The notes below the pieces were generated by a model. That model was not told the origin of the DNA and did not search any database. It saw nothing but the letters and a program-made list of their open reading frames with translations. 64,000 bases of DNA from Bog-756 sp963741055 (GTDB lineage: Bacteria > Actinomycetota > Acidimicrobiia > Acidimicrobiales > RAAP-2), in contig CAVUGU010000012.1 of the NCBI GenBank assembly GCA_963741055.1, forward strand, positions 1 to 64,000, read 5' to 3'. Position 1 is the first letter of the stretch; each line of letters starts with the position of its first letter. The translations under genes were made by a program, and so were the position numbers. This document shows, piece after piece, positions 1-9,047 of the stretch.

Positions 1-558
1 AAGGCGATCGAGATCGGCGAGAAGGTCCACGGGTCCAATCTCCCGCGACGTTCGGAACCGAGACCGTGAACGACGCAATGTCGAAGGTGGTCCGGATGAT
101 GGTGCCGGGCACCGGGAAGTACCAGCTCGTGATGGTGGTGAAGGAGCTCGGAGGGGTCACGAGGCCTGTGACGCTGCCCTGCGCGGTTGCGAGGGTCACC
201 GCGGTGGTGGTCGGGATCGTGATCGGCACCTGCGGCGCGTTGCTGTACGGGTAGCTCGGGTAGAGCGCGACGTAGAAGTAGGTGGCAGTGGGGTTGAGCC
301 CCGCCATGACGGCAGCGCGCTCGCCGGTCCCACCTCGGCAGTGGACACCGTGACGACGGAGCTCTCCGGCGTGCCGTCGGCGGCCAGCGCATTCCAGGCC
401 GGCGATGGGTCGGCGAAGGACCGCACGGCAGGGGCGGCCTGAGCGGCCCGCCCCCGGCGAGCACCAGGATGGCGAGCGGCGGCGCCGAGCGCAACGCGCC
501 CCCACCTCGCCGCCGGCCTCCTCGTCACCGGCCGCATGTTGGCAGTGTCCGACGCCAC
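1..558 (-). CDS. Partial secreted hypothetical protein running off the left edge
   Basis: No recognised family. The minus strand can be read from about 558 leftward off the window if two or three frameshifts are allowed. The upstream part contains a hydrophobic stretch (LAILVLAGG) followed by Ala-rich sequence resembling a signal peptide and cleavage site. The downstream part is rich in Thr, Ser, Pro and Val, with a segment GLNPTATYFYVALYPS that resembles the end of a fibronectin-III-like beta-sandwich. It lies upstream of and divergent from the element genes that start at 668, so it could be element cargo or flanking chromosome. Only the general secreted character is supported by the sequence; the exact start and frame are uncertain. 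Confidence 0.3.
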
Positions 559-667
559 CTTGCACGAAACCTTGCGCGAGCGCGCGAACGCCCTGGTCAG
601 AAGATCTCCGCGTACCTGCGCGGAAAGGCCGGAGAGGCCGGCCGCATCAACAGAAAGGAATCATCCC

Positions 668-990
668 ATGGCACTTCCCGTGGACACCACCAAGATCACC
701 GTCCTCTGCGGCGGCCCGCCCAGCCGGTCGTCGACCGGGTGACCGGTGAGCACCGGACCAACCGCGAGGGCCAGGCGCTCTTCCGCACCGAGGTGGTCGT
801 CCTCGGCGCCGGTCGACCCGAGGTCTTCGGCGTCCGCACGGCCACGCCGCCCAAGGGCGTGGCCGTCGGGCACGCTGCTCAACGTCGCTGGCTGACCGTG
901 TCGACCTTCACCGCCAAGGACGGGGGAACCGGCGTCTTCTACGAGGCCGCCTCCATCGAGCCGGCGAAGGCCGCACGGGAGGCATCGTGA
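668..990 (+). CDS. Small conserved AICE protein (SCO3933-like), frameshifted
   Basis: The start ATG at 668 is preceded by AAAGGAA about 7 bases upstream. It begins MALPVDTTKITVLCGG, and after one frameshift near 715 continues PAQPVVDRVTGEHRTNREG, then a short beta-rich domain with VFGVRTA and VSTFTAKDGGTGVFYEAASI. From memory this matches the small conserved protein found just upstream of the FtsK-like gene in pSAM2-type actinomycete elements (a start MALPVD, a middle PV.D..T...RTN..G and an end GV.F.A..I). A second frameshift near 870 is likely, since the text after GVAVG reads better as TLLNVAGLTVSTF. The stop at 988-990 overlaps a GTG at 987 that may start the next gene. Role unknown; probably regulatory or transfer-associated. 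Confidence 0.5.
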
Positions 991-2401
991 GGATCGCCCT
1001 CCGCATCGGTGTGGCGGGGCATTCGTGCTGGTGGCGGTGGGGGCGACCTTGACGCCCTCGCCGTCACGGCCGTCCTCGCCGTCCTCGACCGCGTCGGAGC
1101 GCCGAGCGATGAGCGCATCCGGCCGCACAGATCGACCCGTTCGGCTGGCTCGTGCGAGTGGCCTGGGGACGACGCCTCGAGACCGGACTGACCTTCGCCA
1201 CGGTGGTGGCGAGGGTCGTTCTGGTGCCCTGCTCGGGGCAAGTTTCGCGGGTCGATCGCTGGTGGTCCTCGCGTCTGGTCGTCTTCACCTACCGCCCAGC
1301 CGGGAGTGGATGATCGGGCTCTACGACGTGAGCGGCTCGAGCGCCACTGCGCAAGGTCTTCGACGCCGTGGGCATCGACACTGCCGGCGCACCAACGGTC
1401 GTCGGGCAGCATCCGACGCCGTCCGGGGTCGTCCTGGACCTCGAGCTCTCGCCGCGCTGCACGGCCAGGGACCTGGCACGACGACCGAGCCCTTGGCGGT
1501 CGCCTTCGGTGCGGCCAGGGTCCGGGTGCGGGAGGACCGCGACGCTGGCCGGACGGGCCCAGCTCGTGGTCGCCCACCGCGATCCGCTGGCCGAGGCGCC
1601 GATCCCCTGGCCGTGGATCGGCATCGAGCGCACCAACTCTGGGGCGGGCTGCCGCTCGGCCACGACGAGGACGACGCGCTTGGTGGTCCTGGAGCTCGCC
1701 GGCCACCACGTGCTGCTCGGCGGGGAGCCCGGGGCGGGCAAGTCGAACGCCCTGTCGCTCATCGTGGCCGCAGCCGCCCTCGATCCGGACGGTCGAGCTC
1801 TGGTGCTTCGACGGCAAGCTCGTCGAGCTCGCCGCCTGGCGGGCGTGCTGCCCGGCGGTTCGTCGGGTGCGGACGTCGAGGAGGCCACGGCGAGCGCTCC
1901 GGGAACTGCGCGCCGAGATGGAGGACCGCTACGCCTGGACTGCTCGAACGGGGGCTGCGCAAGGTCGACCGGGACACCGGACTGGGCCTCGTCGTCGTGG
2001 TCATCGACGAGCTGGCGCTCTACCCCAGGGCAAGTCGAAGGCGAGAGACGAGTTCGCCGAGGTGCTCCGGGACATCGTGGCCCGAGGCCGGGCCGCCGGC
2101 ATCGTCGTGGTGGCGGCCACCCAGAAGCCGGCTCCGACGTCGTGCCGACCTCGATCCGGGACCTCTTCGGGTGCCGGCTGGCCCTGCGGTGCTCGACCCG
2201 GGACGCCTCGGACACCGTGCTCGGGGCGGGCTGGGCGGCCGAGGGCTTCTCGGCCTCCGACATCGACCCCGCCCACCGGGGCGTCGGTACCTGCTGGCCG
2301 AAGGGTCGCTCCCGCGGCGCATGCGCTGCTTCGTGCTCGGCGACGACCACCTCGCAGCAGCTGGCGCGGCGCGCCGAGCTCCTGCGGGGGACGGCCCATG
2401 A
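987..2401 (+). pseudogene. FtsK/SpoIIIE-type DNA translocase of an AICE (TraSA-like), multiply frameshifted
   Basis: Assembled across frames, this is the hexameric double-stranded-DNA pump that moves AICE DNA between mycelial cells. Recognisable blocks in order are KVFDAVGID and PSGVVLDLELSP near 1350-1460, LAVAFGAARVRVREDR near 1500-1540, a Walker A GGEPGAGKSN near 1719-1750, the strand ELWCFDGKLVELAAW, a Walker B VVVVIDELALY near 1990-2025, AGIVVVAATQKP near 2095-2130 and SDVVPTSIRDLFGCRLALR near 2140-2190. These blocks alternate between all three plus frames, needing about ten or more compensating indels with almost no stop codons. The N-terminal part (987-1300) is poorly resolved but hydrophobic. 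The stop at 2399-2401 overlaps ATG 2398 of the replication gene. Gene identity is well supported; the intact or decayed state is not decidable here. Confidence 0.65.
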
Positions 2402-3822
2402 GGACCGCCCGATCGTCAGCGACGAGGCGCGGGTCGTCGACGGGATCCTCGCCCGGCTCAATGCCCCCGGCGGCTACGACGCCTTCAGTGCCCAGGTGCG
2501 GGCGTCCGGGCCTGCCGGCGCCCGGTGCGCCTGTCAGGGACGGATCACGAGGTCCAGCGACAAGGAACGCCGGAGGTCCTCTTCGACACCCGAGCGCTGC
2601 CCGACGGGGTGCTGTTGAAGGCGTGCGGGACGAGGCGGGAGACGGTGTGCCCACCCTGTGCCTCCCTCTACCGGGGCGACGCCTTCGCCCTCGTGGCGGC
2701 GGGCCTGCGCGGTGGCAAGGGGATCCCCGAGTCCGTCGCCGAGCATCCGGCCGTCCTCCTCACCCTCACCGCCCCGAGCTTCGGGGCCGTGCACCGGACG
2801 CCGGCCCGACGGGACCTGTCATCCGTGCGGGCCCACGCTGTCCCCACGGGAGTGGCCCTCGTCTGTGCGGCGCCGCCACGGCGAGGCCGACGAGGCCCTC
2901 GGCCAGGCCCTCTGCCCCGACTGCTACGACTACGAGGGCGCGGTGCTCTTCAACGCCGGGGTCTCCGAGCTCTGGCGGCGGACCACCATCTACGCGCTCC
3001 GGGCGCTCGGGTCGCTGCTCGGGATGAGCGCACGCGAGGCGGCCCGCAGGCTGCGGCTGTCCTACGTGAAGGTGGTCGAGTTCCAACGCCGGGGCTCGGT
3101 CCACCTCCACGCCCTGGTGCGGGTCGACGTCCGCGGCGACGAGCTCGGCGAGGCCCCCGAGGGGATCGACGCCGACATGCTGGCCACCGCCCTGCGCATC
3201 GCGGCGAGCAAGGTGAGCGCACCGCTGCCCGGTGCGCGGACGGAGCGCCGGATGGCCTGGGGACACCAGATCGACACCGCCGTGGTGACCGACGCGGACA
3301 ACGGCCGCCGGCGGGCTGCGGCCTACCTCGGCAAGTACGCGACCAAGGGATCCGACGAGCACGGGGTGCTCGACCACCGCCTGCGGTCGGGGATCCCGCA
3401 GGACCGAACGACTGCCCGAGCACCTCCGTGCGCTGGTGGAGACGGCGTGGGCGCTCGGCGACCAGCCGGCGCTCGCCGACTACCGCCTGCGTCTCTGGGC
3501 CCACACCTGCGGGTTCCGGGGCCACTTCCTCACCAAGTCCCGGCGCTACTCGACGACGTTCGGGGCGCTGCGGGCCGAACGGCAGCGGTGGCGGCTCGCC
3601 GCACTGACGAGGGCTCGCCGGACGAGGAGCCCGCGCCGGACGAGGACGAGGTCCGCGAGTGGACGCTACGAGGGCTCCGGCTACCTGACCGCCGGTGACG
3701 TCTGCCTGGCCCGGAACCTCGAGGACGAGCTGCGGCTCGGTCGGTCGGTCGCACGTGAAGAGGGAGCCGCCAGATCAACCTGGGGAGCGGCGTCGGCTAA
3801 GCGAGATGCGGGAGATCATTGA
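2398..3822 (+). pseudogene. RepSA-type replication initiator of an AICE, frameshifted
   Basis: Rolling-circle-type initiator of pSAM2-like elements. The text assembled across frames gives an early LARLNAPGGYDAFSAQVRAS, then PVRLSG, CGTRRETVCPPCASLYRGDA (zinc-finger-like cysteines), HPAVLLTLTAPSFGAVH, then LCPDCYDYEGAVLFNAGVSE, the diagnostic VEFQRRGSVHLHALVRVD, and near the end CGFRGHFLTKSRRYSTTFGA. The central HLHALVR segment resembles the HUH-like metal-binding region of RepSA proteins. At least four frameshifts are needed (near 2410, 2790-2860, 3400 and 3640). It follows the FtsK-like gene with an ATGA overlap, and its last base is shared with the ATG of the excisionase, the usual AICE order tra-rep-xis-int. 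Confidence 0.65.
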
Positions 3823-4088
3823 TGGAGCAGATCTTCCAGACCGTCGACGAAGGTGGCGAGCGTTTGTGGCAAGCGACCATCAGCTCCTCCGAGTCGCTAA
3901 TTGACATTCCGGGCCTCGCCAAACGGCTCGGGACGACCGTCCGTCACGTACGCCGACTCGTCGCGGAAAAGCGCGTTCCGTACCTAAAAGTCGGTGGACT
4001 GATCCGCTTCGATCCGTCCGACATTGCCGCGTGGCTGGACGGGCACAGAGTGCCGCTGGCCGAATCGAAGGATCGTCGCCGGAGATAA
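3822..4088 (+). CDS. xis: Excisionase / MerR-like HTH DNA-binding protein (Xis)
   Basis: 88-residue protein with a helix-turn-helix of the excisionase (HTH_17) family: LIDIPGLAKRLGTTVRHVRR as the HTH, then LVAEKRVPYLKVGGLIRFDP, the wing, and SDIAAWLDGHRV at the end. Such proteins bend DNA at att sites and bias the tyrosine recombinase toward excision. Start ATG 3822 overlaps the rep stop by one base; a TTG at 3819 is the only alternative. It lies 4 bases from the stop of the convergent integrase gene. It is the only gene of the element that reads cleanly in one frame, and its base composition is visibly less GC-rich than its neighbours. Confidence 0.8.
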   Translation: MEQIFQTVDEGGERLWQATISSSESLIDIPGLAKRLGTTVRHVRRLVAEKRVPYLKVGGLIRFDPSDIAAWLDGHRVPLAESKDRRRR

Positions 4089-4092
4089 GCCT

Positions 4093-5307
4093 CTACCCCG
4101 AGGGCTCCGAACCGAAGAGCGCTTGTCCGATGCGGTCGGCTGCATCCCGTTGCATCGTCGGCGTCACATGGCTGTAGAGATTGGTGAACAGCGTGGCGTC
4201 AGCGTGTCCCAGCCGCTCGGCCGCCACCTTCGGTGGCACGCCGCTGGCCAGCATGAGAGTGGCGCAAGTGTGCCGGAGGCCGTGCGCGGTCAGCCGGGGA
4301 AGCCCAGCTCCTTCGGTGTAGACGCCGAGCAGCCGAGAGAGTCCGTTGAGGGTGGTAGTGGCCGCCGCGTTCCTTGGTGAAGACGTACTCGCTCGTCCAC
4401 GTACTGCGCGGCCGCCAGCGGCTCCTCGGCTTGGAGCGCGCGTTGACGCCGGAGCACAACGACCAGCCCGTCGTCGAGGTCGATGGTCCGGACGGCGTCG
4501 CGGCTCTTGCCCGTCGACGGAAGGAGGTCGTGGCCGAGGGTCGAGGCGAAGTCGACGACTCCGCACGACGCGCCGTCTCGAGGTCGACGTTGGGCCACCG
4601 CAGCCACACCAGCTCGCCGATGCGCAGGCCGGAGCCGAGCAGGAAGGCCCAGAGCGGCCAGGTCCGGTCGCCCTCCATCAGCGCCGAGGAACTCGCGGGC
4701 CTGCTCGGGTGACCAGTGCTTCGGGATCGAGCGCTTGGGGCGCGGGCTGCGGGACCTGGGTCAGTCGGGATTGTCGGTGACCATGCCGCGGTCGTCATGG
4801 CCAGCTTGAACGCGCCGGACAGCGGCGAGCGGGCCAACCGGATGGTGTTGGGCGAGAGGCTTTGCCCGGCAGGAGCTTGCCGTCGCTCCTCGATCTTTCG
4901 CTTGGTCCCGCCCTCCTTGGTCAGCTTGCGCTGCCAGGCGAGGATGACCTCTGGGGTGACGTCCCGGACCCGCTTGTTACCGAGGTAGGGACGGACGTAG
5001 TCGTCGGCGTAGTGGCGGTAGTCGAAGCGGGTCTTCGCCGAGAGGTGGCCGTCGGCGTCGAGACCGTCAAGGTAGAGATCCAGAAGCTCGTTGACCGTCA
5101 TGCCGCCGGCGACCGGTCGCAGTTGGCGCCACGGTCAGCCTTGCCGAGCAGCTCCCGGCGGGCTTCGGCCGCCTCGCCGGCCGTGGCGGAAGCCCCGCCG
5201 GGTGATTTGCTCCCGCCGACCGGTGACGCGGGTCGCGGCCGACGGTGACCTTGAAGTACCAGCCGCCCCGCTCGTCGTGGTAGACGCCCTGCGGCTTGCT
5301 TCGGCAT
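4093..5307 (-). pseudogene. int: Tyrosine-recombinase integrase of the AICE, frameshifted
   Basis: Site-specific recombinase expected to integrate the element into the adjacent tRNA-Arg gene. Start ATG 5307 gives MPKQ and, across frames, GVYHDERGGWYFKVTVGRDP (AP2-like arm-binding N terminus), then MTVNELLDLYLDGLDADGHL and VRPYLGNKRVRDVTPEVI (core-binding SAM-like domain). The catalytic domain has WAFLLGSGLRIGELVWLRW (Arg I), TAHGLRHTCATL (His-x-x-Arg), LGHADATLFTNLYSH (His and the nucleophilic Tyr). The span is 405 codons, normal for the family, and start and stop lie in the same frame although at least six internal shifts are needed. Gene end faces xis; gene start faces the tRNA 3' end about 115 bp away. 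Confidence 0.75.
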
Positions 5308-5328
5308 CGGCGAACCCCTTGCACCGCC

Positions 5329-5361
5329 GTGAGAACCGTTTGGTTCTCACGAGGTTCTCAC
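5329..5361. repeat. Three 9-bp sites, candidate integrase arm-type binding sites
   Basis: GTGAGAACC at 5329-5337 forms a perfect inverted repeat with GGTTCTCAC at 5342-5350 (4-base loop), and GGTTCTCAC recurs at 5353-5361, 11 bp on. The cluster lies between the integrase start and the tRNA-Arg 3' end, exactly where attP arm-type sites of tyrosine integrases are found. The repeats are seen directly; the binding role is inferred. A role as an int operator is possible as well. Confidence 0.5.
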
Positions 5362-5422
5362 AGGGCTGTAACTGCGAGCCAAGGCCTGTCAGGGATAAGC
5401 GCCTCTGACCTGGGCTTTCTTG

Positions 5423-5496
5423 CGCGCTCGGAGGGATTCGAACCCCCAACCTTCTGATCCGTAGTCAGATGCTCTAGTCCGTTGAGCTACGAGCGC
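5423..5496 (-). tRNA. tRNA-Arg(ACG), attachment site of the AICE
   Basis: Clover-leaf read on the minus strand: a 7-bp acceptor stem GCGCTCG/CGAGCGC, D-arm AGCTCAACGGACTAGAGC, anticodon stem TCTGA/TCAGA with loop CTACGGA (anticodon ACG), and a T-arm containing GGTTCGAAT. Only CA follows the discriminator, so CCA is not fully encoded. The integrase gene lies just beyond the tRNA 3' end, the classical arrangement for element insertion into tRNA genes. The element therefore extends leftward from here, and the second att copy (a repeat of the tRNA 3' end) should lie left of the window. Confidence 0.92.
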
Positions 5497-5569
5497 CATT
5501 TGACAAGCCCCAAAATCGGCTGGGCAATCTCCTGCTGGGGCGGCTGACCACTGTACCCGGCCCCAGAAA

Positions 5570-5586
5570 CGGCTCGTCGAGAGCCG
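5570..5586 (-). terminator. Candidate hairpin terminator downstream of the DUF4214 gene
   Basis: CGGCTC-GTCGA-GAGCCG forms a 6-bp all-GC-rich stem with a 5-base loop, 28 bp past the stop of the minus-strand gene at 5614. On the minus strand it is followed by TTTCTG, a short T-rich tail. Seen directly; function inferred. Confidence 0.35.
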
Positions 5587-5613
5587 GGGGCGGCTCGCCT
5601 CCGTCCGACGAGG

Positions 5614-8241
5614 TCAGGCGAGATGGGCGAGGTACTCGGCGGAACCGACGATCTGGGCGATCACGTCCTCGTCGGTGGCACCGGAACCCAGCTCTCCGGA
5701 AAAGAAGCTGATGTCGCTCGAAGAAGCCGGCCGGCCTAGGAATCGCTGAATGAACCCGCTGACGAGATCTGCCCGGTACTCGGCGGAGGCGAGCAGCTGA
5801 TTCGCCACGTCGGTCGCCGTCGTGCTGAGCCCGAGTTGGGTCAACCAGAAGCTGAGCTCACTCGGGGAGGGCGACCGGTCGAGGAGACTCTGGTACGCGC
5901 CGTCGACGAATGCGGTGTTGGTTCCTCCCACATGGCTGAAGTACTCGGCGGAGCCGAGGATCTGGGCGATCACGTCCTCGTCGGTGGCACCGGAACCCAG
6001 CTCTCCGGAAAAGAAGCTGATGTCGCTCGAAGAAGCCGGCCGGCCTAGGAATCGCTGAATGAACCCGCTGACGAGATCTGCCCGGTACTCCGCCGTACCG
6101 AGCAACTCGGTGGCGATCTCGTTCGCGGTCGTTCCGAGTTCGAGTTGGTTCGTGTAGAGCGTCAGCTCGGTCGAGGAGGGCACGCGACCGAGAAGTTGCG
6201 CGAAGACAGGCTCGAGGAATGCCGAGACCCCCGGTCCCGCGACGGGCGCCGAGGTCGATGTCGCGAACTCCACCGAGCCCGCTTTCGCGGCGTACTCGGC
6301 GGAACCGACGATCTGGGCGATCACGTCCTCGTCGGTGGCACCGGAACCCAGCTCTCCGGAAAAGAAGCTGATGTCGCTCGAAGAAGCCGGCCGGCCTAGG
6401 AATCGCTGAATGAACCCGCTGACGAGATCTGCCCGGTACTCGGCGGAGGCGAGCAGCTGATTCGCCACGTCGGTCGCCGTCGTGCTGAGCCCGAGTTGGG
6501 TCAACCAGAAGCTGAGCTCACTCGGGGAGGGCGACCGGTCGAGGAGACTCTGGTACGCGCCGTCGACGAATGCGGTGTTGGTTCCTCCCACATGGCTGAA
6601 GTACTCGGCGGAGCCGAGGATCTGGGCGATCACGTCCTCGTCGGTGGCACCGGAACCCAGCTCTCCGGAAAAGAAGCTGATGTCGCTCGAAGAAGCCGGC
6701 CGGCCTAGGAATCGCTGAATGAACCCGCTGACGAGATCTGCCCGGTACTCCGCCGTACCGAGCAACTCGGTGGCGATCTCGTTCGCGGTCGTTCCGAGTT
6801 CGAGTTGGTTCGTGTAGAGCGTCAGCTCGGTCGAGGAGGGCACACGACCGAGGAGATCTTGGAAGAAGGCGCTCACGAGCGAGGCGCCGCCATCGAAAGA
6901 GGCCGAGAATACCGAATCGGCACCCAGGGTGCCGTTGGCCACGTTCAGGGCGGCGGCTCCAGAGCTCGTGAGCTGTGCGACGCCGAGCACCGTCCACTGT
7001 GCGGTATCGATCGTCCGGCCGAGGAAGGTCACCGGACCACGGGCCTTGATCCCAGCCACCAGGTTCGGCGTGAGCGTTGCGGTGAGCGTCGTGTTCGTCG
7101 AGCCGGGGGTTACGGCGACGGTCAGCGTGGTCGGCACCTGTTCGACGCCCAAGGAGACCGGCGCTGCAACACTCGGTGCAAAGTTCTTCGAACCCAAGAA
7201 GGAGACGCTGAGGAGGTACTCGCCCGTCCCGCCCTGCGCGGTCAGCCATTTAGCGGGCACGATCGTGGCGCCGGCCACCAGCGCGAGTACGAGCGGCTTC
7301 GAATCGACTGTTCCCGCGACCGACACCTTTCCCTTCACGATCTCCGTGACGGTCGGGACCTCCTGGCGGGTCCCGGGCTCGTTACCAGCGGCAACAACCT
7401 TGACGACTACCGAGCCCGAGCCGAAGACGAACGTCGGTGCACCACCGGCAACCCCTCCGCCGGTGACCGAAACCTCGACTGAGGTCGGATCGGGGAGCAC
7501 GGTGTAGACGACACGTCCGTGGCTCGGCTGCTGTACGCCGGTCGAATCGCCATAGGTCGCTGCGAGTGAATGGTGGCCGGCATCGAGAGTGCAGATCGGG
7601 CCCGAACCCGCCGTGCCGTCCCCGGCAGGGTCGGCCACGACCGGGACCGGCAGACTGAAACCCGGGCCGCTGAAGGTCACCGCTCCCGTCGGCGGGATAC
7701 CACCGCCGATCAGCAGCGAGGCCGTCAACGTGACGCAGGACCCGAAGACGCCCGAAGGTGCCGACGACACGAGGGTAGTCAAGGTCGAGGGATGTGACGA
7801 GGGAGTGGTCCTCGAGGACCGGGCCAAAGGTCCAGTGCCCACCGCGTTGGTCGCGGAGACGGCGAACACGACCGGGGTTCCGTTGACGAGACCTCCGATC
7901 GCGACGTGGTCGACTGCTCCCGGCGTCGGATCGGTCGTCGAACCGGGCTGACCGGCCGGAACGACGAGCGCGTTGCCGGGCACCTTGCCGGAGAAGGAGG
8001 TCACCGTGAACCGGGTGATCGGCGACCCACCGTCTTCCGGAACGGTGAAGACGACGGTGGCCGACGAGTTGCCGGCGAGCGGACGTGCGATAGTCGGGGC
8101 GCCGGGAACCGCGACCGCTCCTGGCACCGCCGAGGCAGGTAGCGAGAGCATCGCTGACGCCACCAACGAGGCGGCCGCGAGGAAGGCGACGGCTAGCGCC
8201 CAGGGCTTCGATCGGCGGTTTCCACGTGGTCGGTGGCGCAT
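5614..8241 (-). CDS. Large secreted protein with FN3/Ig-like N-terminal region and DUF4214 repeats
   Basis: 875 residues from ATG 8241, which follows AAGGGCGGA; an upstream in-frame start at 8298 is less likely. The N terminus MRHRPRGNRRSKPW plus a long hydrophobic run ending SLPASA is a signal peptide. A fibronectin-III-like domain follows (VPGAPTIARPLAGNSSATVV), then Ig-like repeats of the big-domain type (TTLTVAVTPGSTNTTLTATL). The C-terminal half is six or more DUF4214 units, each carrying motifs such as SGFIQRFLGRPASSSDISFF and VIAQILGSAEYFSH. DUF4214 repeats occur in bacterial surface-layer and secreted calcium-binding-like proteins of unknown function. Two 220-residue blocks are near-identical through a DNA duplication. 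Intact in one frame, unlike its neighbours. Probably an extracellular adhesin or matrix protein. Confidence 0.8.
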   Translation of the reverse strand: MRHRPRGNRRSKPWALAVAFLAAASLVASAMLSLPASAVPGAVAVPGAPTIARPLAGNSSATVVFTVPEDGGSPITRFTVTSFSGKVPGNALVVPAGQPGSTTDPTPGAVDHVAIGGLVNGTPVVFAVSATNAVGTGPLARSSRTTPSSHPSTLTTLVSSAPSGVFGSCVTLTASLLIGGGIPPTGAVTFSGPGFSLPVPVVADPAGDGTAGSGPICTLDAGHHSLAATYGDSTGVQQPSHGRVVYTVLPDPTSVEVSVTGGGVAGGAPTFVFGSGSVVVKVVAAGNEPGTRQEVPTVTEIVKGKVSVAGTVDSKPLVLALVAGATIVPAKWLTAQGGTGEYLLSVSFLGSKNFAPSVAAPVSLGVEQVPTTLTVAVTPGSTNTTLTATLTPNLVAGIKARGPVTFLGRTIDTAQWTVLGVAQLTSSGAAALNVANGTLGADSVFSASFDGGASLVSAFFQDLLGRVPSSTELTLYTNQLELGTTANEIATELLGTAEYRADLVSGFIQRFLGRPASSSDISFFSGELGSGATDEDVIAQILGSAEYFSHVGGTNTAFVDGAYQSLLDRSPSPSELSFWLTQLGLSTTATDVANQLLASAEYRADLVSGFIQRFLGRPASSSDISFFSGELGSGATDEDVIAQIVGSAEYAAKAGSVEFATSTSAPVAGPGVSAFLEPVFAQLLGRVPSSTELTLYTNQLELGTTANEIATELLGTAEYRADLVSGFIQRFLGRPASSSDISFFSGELGSGATDEDVIAQILGSAEYFSHVGGTNTAFVDGAYQSLLDRSPSPSELSFWLTQLGLSTTATDVANQLLASAEYRADLVSGFIQRFLGRPASSSDISFFSGELGSGATDEDVIAQIVGSAEYLAHLA
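5632..6843. repeat. Exact 552-bp tandem repeat (period 660 bp) within the DUF4214 gene
   Basis: Positions 5632-6183 and 6292-6843 are identical base for base (552 bp, 184 codons), offset by 660 bp, and separated by 108 bp of unlike sequence. Within each copy a block of about 135 bp starting at the ATCTGGGCGATCACG segment occurs twice, 309 bp apart, giving four copies. All offsets are multiples of three, so the frame is kept. The copies first differ at 6184 versus 6844. Confidence 0.95.
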
Positions 8242-8272
8242 TCCGCCCTTTAGTTTGCTCGGGAAGCCGCGA

Positions 8273-8962
8273 TCAGCCGATGAAGACGCTCCCGTCACCC
8301 ATCGAGATCGTCTTGAGACCGCCCCGCTTGTCGCACTTGTCTTTTCCTGGTGGAGGAAGAACGAGCTGTTGCCGAGGGTGAACTGCGTCGACGCGCCGCC
8401 GTCGATGCCTGGCGAAGGGTCCCGACTCCACGGCGGTCGGATCGATACCGGGCGGCGGCGGCCCGAAGGTCGGATTGCCGCTCGTATCGACCGAGGAACT
8501 GAGGACCATGCCGGTGACGATCGATTCCTTCTGGGTCAGCTTGGCCGAGCCCGGAGCCGTCTTGTACTTCATGGTCAGCGACGGCGCGTTCAGCACTTCG
8601 GTGCCGTCGGTGATCGCCGAGCAACTGGAGCTCGAGTAGGTGATCGGTCCCTTGATCAAGACCGCGATGATCGACACGTTGCCCGGACCGCCAGTCGCCG
8701 GGTTCGAGGTCGTGCAGTTCTCGCCTTTGATGGTCAACGTGCCCGCGCCACCGCCGCTACCGAGGGTGTGGAGCCCGCCGTCGAACTTGATCTTCGCGCT
8801 CACCGTGTCACACTTGTCGGTGAGGTGGGTCGCGTCGACCGCCGGTCCGCTTGCAGCGCCGGCGACGGCCCCGCCCGCCGGCGCCAAGGTGACTCCCGCC
8901 GCGAGCGCAATACCCACCAACGAACCGGCCGCCACTGCACGCTTCTTCGAATTGCCGCCCAT
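8273..8962 (-). CDS. Small secreted hypothetical protein
   Basis: Start ATG 8962 (MGGNSKKRAVAAGSLVGIAL) gives a clear signal peptide ending near AGAASG, preceded by GAGAGGTG as ribosome site. The mature part is a beta-rich sequence with two cysteine pairs (DKCDTVSAKIKF, GENCTTSN) and ends with DGSVFIG. To read through, two frameshifts are needed: one near 8420 into SPGIDGGASTQFTLGNSSFF and one near 8350 back into GKDKCDKRGGLKTISMGDG. No family recognised. It lies 31 bp upstream of the DUF4214 protein on the same strand and may be cotranscribed with it; both are exported, so a shared surface function is plausible but unproven. Confidence 0.55.
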   Translation of the reverse strand: MGGNSKKRAVAAGSLVGIALAAGVTLAPAGGAVAGAASGPAVDATHLTDKCDTVSAKIKFDGGLHTLGSGGGAGTLTIKGENCTTSNPATGGPGNVSIIAVLIKGPITYSSSSCSAITDGTEVLNAPSLTMKYKTAPGSAKLTQKESIVTGMVLSSSVDTSGNPTFGPPPPGIDPTAVESGPFARHRRRRVDAVHPRQQLVLPPPGKDKCDKRGGLKTISMGDGSVFIG

Positions 8963-9047
8963 GGCCACACACCTCTCGGATCTGCCCTCGGCGTTCTGCC
9001 CTCGGCCTACCGCCATGATGAAGCACCGGGCACCCCCTTGGCAACGG

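Noticed and set aside
1289..2461. Long minus-strand ORFs (for example 390 codons at 1289-2461 and 217 at 2001-2654) opposite the FtsK region
   Set aside because: They are Arg/Pro/Ala-rich shadows of a GC-rich coding strand, with no motif; the plus strand has clear translocase and replication motifs.
5632..6843. Repeats in the DUF4214 gene as a CRISPR array
   Set aside because: Repeats are long, in frame and protein-coding with no short spacers; no cas genes in the window.
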